Origin: an uncultured Fretibacterium sp.
GTDB taxonomy: Bacteria > Synergistota > Synergistia > Synergistales > Aminobacteriaceae
Length of the DNA: 9,053 bases
Reading direction: 5' to 3'
Assembly (NCBI GenBank): GCA_937892105.1
Contig: CALAUZ010000321.1
Location: 1 to 9,053, forward strand
Part shown: positions 5,355-9,053 of the stretch, piece after piece
Position numbering within the stretch: the first letter of the stretch is position 1
Layout: every line of letters starts with the position of its first letter
The notes under the pieces: model-generated
What the model saw: the letters and a program-made list of their open reading frames with translations, nothing else
Database searches by the model: none
What the model was told of the DNA's origin: nothing
Program-made: the position numbers and the translations under genes

Positions 5355-5735
5355 CTAAAGAGCCGCGTTTATCTCAGATTCAAGCTGCTTAATCCCTTTC
5401 TCTTCAGCAGGCTTGATATGCGGTTTCCCGTTTACCCTGCCGCCTCCACGTTTAGCGTGGCCATTCTCCAAAAGATGGGCAAGCATATATCTTTTAGGAC
5501 TGTGAACAACAAGTTCGATACTCGTTCCCGTTTCAGAAATCTTTTTAATTACCCATGATTCCGCATATCTGCCGGTCTTGCGTGGCGCATGAGCTTTGAT
5601 TTCATCTTTTACAGTCTGGCCGGCTCTCTTGACTGCTTTCTTAAGTTCATCAGAGGCTAAGTTCTTGTAATCTTCAAGATGTTGCACAATAGCCTTAGCC
5701 ATCTCATCAATGCTTACTGTACTTGTTGAACTCAT
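5355..5735 (-). CDS. HK97 gp10-like neck/tail completion protein
   Basis: A 126-aa structural protein of the head-tail joint. The family signatures are KDEIKAHAPRKTGRYAESW (about residues 43-61), where the PRKTG turn is typical, and MLAHLLENGHAKRGGGRV in the second half, followed by KPHIKPAEE. The ATG at 5735 overlaps the TGA of the upstream head-closure gene by four bases (ATGA), showing translational coupling. No signal peptide or membrane segment. The protein is of normal length and appears intact. Confidence 0.88.
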   Translation of the reverse strand: MSSTSTVSIDEMAKAIVQHLEDYKNLASDELKKAVKRAGQTVKDEIKAHAPRKTGRYAESWVIKKISETGTSIELVVHSPKRYMLAHLLENGHAKRGGGRVNGKPHIKPAEEKGIKQLESEINAAL

Positions 5736-6112
5736 AATGGTTCTTGCCTACTCTCTACGGCCTGCCTGTCCTGCCTTATCTCCCTTCGGCATGTGAACTT
5801 TATTGATTGGTTCTGGTAATTCATCATGTCGATTGAGATGATGTTGTAAGCCTCGCCGTTGAATAGAATGCGGTAGTTGTTTGAAGTCACAGCCGTTAAC
5901 TCTGGACAATATCTTGTTTCAAAAGTGATTGAGCGGTTTTCATACGTCACTTCATCACCGGTTTCCTGAGCCGAGTAAGTATTGGCGTAGTCAAAGCAAA
6001 GGAAATAATCTCTCCATGTGTTGATATGATTTTGATACTTATCAACAACGGCTTCGCTCTTCTGGAATGTGATGCGGACATTCTTTCTGGCAATTCTTGC
6101 TGTGTCTCTCAA
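5732..6112 (-). CDS. Phage head closure protein (head-tail adaptor)
   Basis: A 126-aa protein in the position and size of SPP1 gp16/HK97 gp7-type head-closure proteins, which plug the connector after DNA packaging and dock the tail. The sequence has an early basic KNVRITFQK strand, then INTWRDYFLCFDYANTYSAQ, and a late FNGEAYNIISIDMM-NYQNQSIKFTCRR stretch. The last is the typical '..g..y.I..i......n..i.i.c.r' ending of this family. Translation starts at TTG 6112, overlapping the TGA of the connector gene. Function is assigned mainly from gene order and the C-terminal pattern. Confidence 0.78.
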   Translation of the reverse strand: MRDTARIARKNVRITFQKSEAVVDKYQNHINTWRDYFLCFDYANTYSAQETGDEVTYENRSITFETRYCPELTAVTSNNYRILFNGEAYNIISIDMMNYQNQSIKFTCRREIRQDRQAVESRQEPL

Positions 6113-6459
6113 AGCACTCCCTCCCGAACTGACGCGAGAATATCCCGAAGCGTCAGGCTTAAATCATGGTGGTCGGCTTCCTCCCTGTGTTCATAGAGGT
6201 AGCCCAGAGTGAAGAGAACAGCAACACGGAGCAAATCCTTAATTTGCAAAATCTCGGCATGGCTTTTATCTTCAGAACGGATTGTCAGGCCACCAATTGA
6301 ATCGGCTGAGTAATCACAGATTGCGTTCCATTCCTCGGCTGAAAATCTCGCAATATTTGAACACAGGGCTTCCGCTGAGGCAAGCAGATTAAGGATATTC
6401 TTATCATCGTAATACGAGTCAACACGCAAATATAATCTCGCGTCTTCTAATGAAACCAA
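6109..6459 (-). CDS. Head-tail connector protein (HK97 gp6-like)
   Basis: A 116-aa connector that forms a ring below the portal. Residues 3-17 (SLEDARLYLRVDSYY) followed by DDKNILNLLASAEALCSNIA are the hallmark start of this family. The later helical KDLLRVAVLFTLGYLYEHRE is the second conserved block. The TTG at 6459 is preceded by GGAGG at 8 nt, and this ribosome-binding site can pair into a hairpin (6469-6491). It overlaps the head-closure gene by 4 bp. Intact and of normal length. Confidence 0.87.
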   Translation of the reverse strand: MVSLEDARLYLRVDSYYDDKNILNLLASAEALCSNIARFSAEEWNAICDYSADSIGGLTIRSEDKSHAEILQIKDLLRVAVLFTLGYLYEHREEADHHDLSLTLRDILASVREGVL

Positions 6460-6468
6460 ATAGCCGAC

Positions 6469-6491
6469 CTCCTCTCACATAAAATGAGGAG
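6469..6491 (-). promoter_or_regulatory. Hairpin sequestering the connector ribosome-binding site
   Basis: On the minus strand CTCCTC pairs with GAGGAG across an 11-nt loop. The GAGGAG strand is the Shine-Dalgarno sequence of the connector gene. It could dampen translation of the connector relative to the abundant proteins upstream. No T-run follows, so it is not a terminator. Confidence 0.4.
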
Positions 6492-6528
6492 ACAGCCTAA
6501 ACTGCTCCCCCAACCAAGTGATTTCAAA

Positions 6529-7146
6529 CTATCCGTTGCTGCCTGTCTCAACAATCTGAATACCGATTTCAGTATCCTCATAGCCGGGATATGAAAGCGT
6601 GAACTTCTGGCCACCTTCAGCAAGGACTTTCTCAGCCTTGATGTAAAGGACGAACTGTCCAGCCGTTGTGAGACCAACGCTCTGAGCCTCTGAAATATCA
6701 CCCTCATTAAGCGTTACCTTTGCCGTGCCGTCATCGAAAACGAGACCTTCAACACTCGAAAGGCCGGTTGACACGCCGAATCCTATCCACTTATGCACAC
6801 CCCAATATTCACCGTGATCACAATCGAGAAGTTCTGAAACTTTCGGGACAGACACAGTGATAACACCGTCAGCATATGTAATCGTAGCCGCCGCTGAATT
6901 TGTCGCTGTGTTTGCTACCGGTGGAGTGCATGATGTAACGCCGATTGTGAAGGCATCGCCCATCATCAATTTAGCTTTCTTCAAGGCAAGTATTAAATCT
7001 GCCACACTTGCCGAAGACGCTAAGTTCTCTGCTTTAGGGAAGCCCTTCAGCTTGCCGTCGTTCTTTAACTCTAAAATCCCGCCAATGACCATTCTGTTGC
7101 CTTCATCGGTCGAGTAGTTCTTACCAACATGATAATTATCAGACAT
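6529..7146 (-). CDS. Head fiber-like / capsid-associated protein with Ig-like C-terminus
   Basis: A 205-aa protein starting at ATG 7146 after AAGGAGATG. Residues 1-60 (YHVGKNYSTDEGN, VIGGILELKNDGKL, GFPKAENLASSASVADL, ALKKAKLMMGD) follow the pattern of proteins annotated as phage head fiber proteins, encoded right after the major capsid gene in Firmicutes phages. The remaining 140 residues are beta-rich with alternating hydrophobics (ATITYADGVITVSVPKV, GTAKVTLNEGD, GQFVLYIKAEKV) and resemble an Ig-like or carbohydrate-binding fold. I infer capsid-surface decoration. A longer upstream reading frame to 7239 exists but lacks a ribosome-binding site and would encode a spurious hydrophobic leader from structured non-coding DNA. 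Confidence 0.72.
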   Translation of the reverse strand: MSDNYHVGKNYSTDEGNRMVIGGILELKNDGKLKGFPKAENLASSASVADLILALKKAKLMMGDAFTIGVTSCTPPVANTATNSAAATITYADGVITVSVPKVSELLDCDHGEYWGVHKWIGFGVSTGLSSVEGLVFDDGTAKVTLNEGDISEAQSVGLTTAGQFVLYIKAEKVLAEGGQKFTLSYPGYEDTEIGIQIVETGSNG

Positions 7147-7202
7147 ATTTACATCTCCTTGGAAAAATGGAAATACAGATCCAAAACACAGAAAGAAAAG
7201 TA

Positions 7203-7278
7203 AGGACTGTGTATAAAAAAAGTTTTTGATGGTGAACACAGCCCTACTTACAAGTTAAAACTAAAAATTAGTGTAAGT
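7203..7278 (-). promoter_or_regulatory. Paired hairpins in the capsid/head-fiber gap
   Basis: The 152-bp gap between capsid stop and fiber start holds two structures. AGGGCTGTGT (minus strand, 7245-7236) pairs with ACACAGTCCT (7212-7203) over 10 bp with one G-T wobble, around a T-rich loop. ACTTAC (7246-7251) pairs with GTAAGT (7273-7278), with an inner ACTAA/TTAGT stem. They may act in mRNA processing, partial termination or stabilisation of the capsid message. Confidence 0.4.
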
Positions 7279-7298
7279 CCGTCCGGTGAGGGGCTCTA

Positions 7299-7588
7299 CT
7301 ATCCGTTAGGCTCTTCAGCGGGAGTGCCGGCTAACTTGAGATATTTGACAGCTTCCGGAAGAATAAGCTTGCCGTCAACACGCTGCGTTGTCATGAATCC
7401 TAGCTGATCTGTTATTGCATAAAGCTCATTGAGTCTCTTGAAGGTACGGCTGGAACGGTCAGCGATCCAGTAATGACTCATATCGCCGAAGGCTAAGACC
7501 TTCTGACCAGCGGCAACTCTGGGCATATATCCGGAAGTGTAGATCGGGCGGCCGAGAATTGTGTCAGGCTTGCCGATATCAAGTGCTG
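7299..7588 (-). CDS. Major capsid protein, exon 2 (C-terminal part)
   Basis: This is the 3' exon of the HK97-fold capsid gene. Joined to exon 1 it completes a split CCA codon and reads KPALDIGKPDTILGRPIYTS, where the W-K-P-A-L..G.PD..LG.P run is a conserved element of HK97 gp5-type capsids. It then continues with AAGQKVLAFGDMSHYWIADR, RTFKRLNELYA and QRVDGKLILPEAVKYLKLAG, the usual C-terminus. The exon has no start codon of its own that fits the family. The apparent upstream ATG in the same frame lies inside the intron. The spliced gene in the window encodes 352 residues, and roughly 40-60 more are expected beyond the right edge. Confidence 0.88.
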
Positions 7589-7591
7589 ATA

Positions 7592-7635
7592 GTGATAGGT
7601 AATCCTCTGATATTATCTCTGGATTTTCCCCCACT
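7592..7635 (-). ncRNA. Group II intron domain VI with branch-point A
   Basis: Sense strand: AGTGGGGG pairs with CC-T-(A)-T-CACT, leaving A7596 bulged. Above it AATCC pairs with GGATT, and GAT/ATC closes the tip. The bulged A is eight nucleotides from the predicted 3' splice site at 7589/7588, which is what places the splice site there rather than three bases earlier. Confidence 0.7.
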
Positions 7636-7636
7636 T

Positions 7637-7674
7637 CACACCGTGCATGAGACTTTCGTACTCACACGGCGTTC
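7637..7674 (-). ncRNA. Group II intron domain V catalytic hairpin
   Basis: Sense strand: GAACGCCGTG pairs with CACGGTGTG at the base. A two-nucleotide TG bulge on the 3' side separates it from the upper TGAG/CTCA stem, and a GAAA tetraloop caps the hairpin. The catalytic triad would be CGC (in AACGCC) instead of the more common AGC. Size, bulge position and tetraloop are diagnostic of domain V. Confidence 0.88.
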
Positions 7675-8283
7675 TATCGAATAGGTTTAGACCTATCCGA
7701 CTAAAGCCCATTCCTCTGCATTTATTACAAATGCTTCATTGGTTCGAGCTTAGCTTTTCAGCAAGGGTTCAACAGCTTATTTTCTTCGTCTGCTTATTAC
7801 AAAATGTAATCCCTTACCTTTCCTTGTTCCGATAGTTTTATCTGTTCATATACATTTAGGTGCTTACTCTGAGCCTGCCAGCTTGATTGCGCCTGTAACG
7901 CAATACGGTCTTTCATAGGAAACATTTTTACTTAACCGCACTGACTACCGATTAGGTATTAGAGCCTTTCGACCCCACCATCTTATAGACCCGTACATTC
8001 GCAAGTTCGTCAGCCCTCTGATTGGGCATTCTCACCATGTGTATTTTATAGACCCCCGACGTGTCATTTGCATATTCAACCTCTGGAATACTTTCGACAG
8101 CAAATGCTGTTACGGTAAACTTTCGCCGGCTTCACCGAGCTTCACACGTCTTGACTTTCGTCTTATGACGCATGTCGGAGTATTAGGGAGGTGTTTCAGG
8201 ATGTTACCCCTTCATTCCACCATTCAAACTATCAGTTCACACTGTTAGTGTGGCTAACCTTTTCAGTTAGCAACAAGTCGCAC

Positions 8284-9053
8284 GTTTCCAGATATAATTG
8301 CTCTGACCGTCTTTGAGCATCATAAGCTGAAGGAGTAACTCCTCGTTGCAAAGGAACGCGGCCTTGGAACGGTACGGAGACTTGAGGCTGTAATAGAGCT
8401 TGAAGATATCGTCGAAGGATACAGCGGTCTCGGAATCAGCCGTAGTGCCTAACTGCGCCCCAGTGGTATTATGAAGAAGACCAGAGGGCTGCTTATCACC
8501 AGTGCCGACAATAAACGCCTTCTCTTCAGTGCGGCCCATAGCCTTGCCGAAACGGTCAGCGATATAGCTTGCAATATCGAACGCGGAGTCGTTTAACAAC
8601 TCATTGCTTACACGGATAAGAGTACCCATCTTATAAGCATTGAGCGTAGCCTGCGCGAACTTTGTGGTTCCTTCCGGGATCTCTTCGCCTTCATCAATCC
8701 AGGAAGCCTCAAGAGTGTCATTAGCGATCGGAATCTTACGCGTACCAGAGCTGGTGCGGATAACGTGTGCCATCTGGCGGAAGATATTGTTCTCCTCCAA
8801 GCCCTGAATTAATTTGCGCTCAAACTCGGCTGGAACAGTGAATCCGCCCTCATCGTCCTTACCAACGGAAAGAGCGTTGTGAACTTCAAGAGTGTGAACA
8901 TCGCCGCGCATTGCGTCCCAGAAGGCATTGTTATACTCTTCTGTAGCCGTGGGCTTTACCTTATCCTTGCGAGCCATAGGCTTCATCTGGACAGGGGTAG
9001 TGGTCGGAGCGGCAAACTGTGCGTCAATCTCCATCTGATCTTCAAGGCGTTTA
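8284..9053 (-). CDS. Major capsid protein, exon 1 (HK97 gp5-like), partial
   Basis: The coding frame is still open at the window edge (KRLEDQMEIDAQFA), so the true start, and any N-terminal delta domain, lies outside. The ATG at 9034 is probably internal. Blocks from the HK97 capsid family are GKDDEGGFTVPAEFERKL, RQMAHVIRTSSGTRKIPIA, WIDEGEEIPEGTTKFAQATL, YKMGTLIRVSNELLNDSAFD and SFDDIFKLYYSLKSPYR-KAAFLCNEELL. It ends at NYIWK plus one base, where the group II intron begins. Reading into the intron without splicing adds only RATCC before a stop at 8267-8269, giving a capsid lacking about 96 C-terminal residues. The gene heads the minus-strand head-tail cluster. The protein self-assembles into the icosahedral shell. 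Confidence 0.93.

Larger units (their letters stand above)
7589..8283 (-). mobile_element. ORF-less group II intron in the capsid gene
   Basis: On the minus strand the insert begins GTGCGAC, matching the GUGYG 5' consensus, and ends ...CCTATCACTAT, matching the AY 3' rule. Near the 3' end are a domain V hairpin (7637-7674) and a domain VI stem-loop in which A7596 is bulged, eight nucleotides from the 3' end, the usual branch-point distance. Removing 695 nt restores the capsid frame and its conserved WKPALDIGKPD segment. There is no reverse transcriptase frame of useful length on the sense strand, so mobility and efficient splicing would need a maturase in trans. Domain I contains several GNRA-type hairpins. 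I could not identify a convincing EBS1 matching the exon end GGAAAC. Subclass is not assigned. Confidence 0.87.

Noticed and set aside
7147..7239. N-terminal extension with a hydrophobic signal-like leader on the head fiber-like protein
   Set aside because: No ribosome-binding site, overlaps inverted repeats, and a clear AAGGAGATG site precedes the ATG at 7146.
7589..7591. Alternative 3' splice site three bases earlier (after ...CCTATCAC)
   Set aside because: It keeps the frame but inserts an extra residue (KLSALDIG) into a conserved motif and puts the bulged A only five nucleotides from the end. The chosen site gives KPALDIG and a -8 branch point.
7589..7634. Apparent ATG start at 7634 for a separate small capsid-like gene
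   Set aside because: Its first 15 residues are encoded by intron domain VI. The capsid homology begins exactly at the splice site, so it is exon 2 and not a separate gene.
7647..8248. Plus-strand open frames at 7647-7835 and 8039-8248 inside the capsid interruption
   Set aside because: They run antisense to a folded group II intron, have no ribosome-binding sites and show no recognisable domains.
7589..8283. Degenerate reverse transcriptase remnant within the intron
   Set aside because: No YADD-like motif or RT blocks were seen in any sense-strand frame. The region is better explained as ribozyme structure.

Overview
The window looks like a piece of a low-GC Gram-positive (Firmicutes-like, probably gut or oral Clostridia) chromosome or metagenomic contig. 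It carries a decaying prophage beside a scrapyard of mobile-element and defence-gene fragments. The taxonomic guess rests on the style of the phage structural genes (HK97-type capsid, phi13-type tail protein), purine-rich Shine-Dalgarno sites, AT-rich accessory DNA and IS200/IS605 elements. I cannot name a species.

Positions 1-1440 are a mobile-element scrapyard. There is a probable tnpB 3' remnant ending in an IS605-type hairpin (72-272). An intact Y1/HUH transposase tnpA follows (329-721). Then comes a tnpB 5' stub (800-966), cut off by two tandem 24-bp repeats that look like transposon ends (967-1014), and a broken He_PIG (Ig-like) domain fragment (1144-1371).

Positions 1440-4600 are a defence/regulator module. 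On the minus strand, a DUF3226/TOPRIM-like protein (1460-2191) is translationally coupled to the C-terminal half of an ABC-type AAA ATPase (2191 to about 2955). On the plus strand lie an XRE regulator (2977-3303), a frameshifted phage-associated gene (3338-3818), a 75-aa unknown (3821-4048) and the N-terminal half of an AAA ATPase with the Walker A motif (4197 to about 4598). The two ATPase pieces are complementary and point in opposite directions. Inverting roughly 2956-4598 would join them head to tail and make every gene from 1460 to the right edge run on one strand. I read this as an inversion that split the ATPase.

Positions 4591-9053 are a minus-strand HK97-like morphogenesis cluster, in transcription order from the right edge: major capsid protein (5' end outside the window), head fiber-like protein, head-tail connector, head closure, HK97 gp10-like neck protein, tail terminator, and a phi13-type major tail protein. 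The tail protein is truncated after about 95 residues exactly where the ATPase fragment also ends.

The standout feature is a 695-nt group II intron without an ORF (7589-8283) inside the capsid gene. It starts GUGCG, has a clear domain V and a domain VI with a bulged A eight nucleotides from the predicted 3' splice site. Removing it restores the conserved capsid reading frame exactly. No maturase is visible in the window, so splicing would need one supplied in trans.
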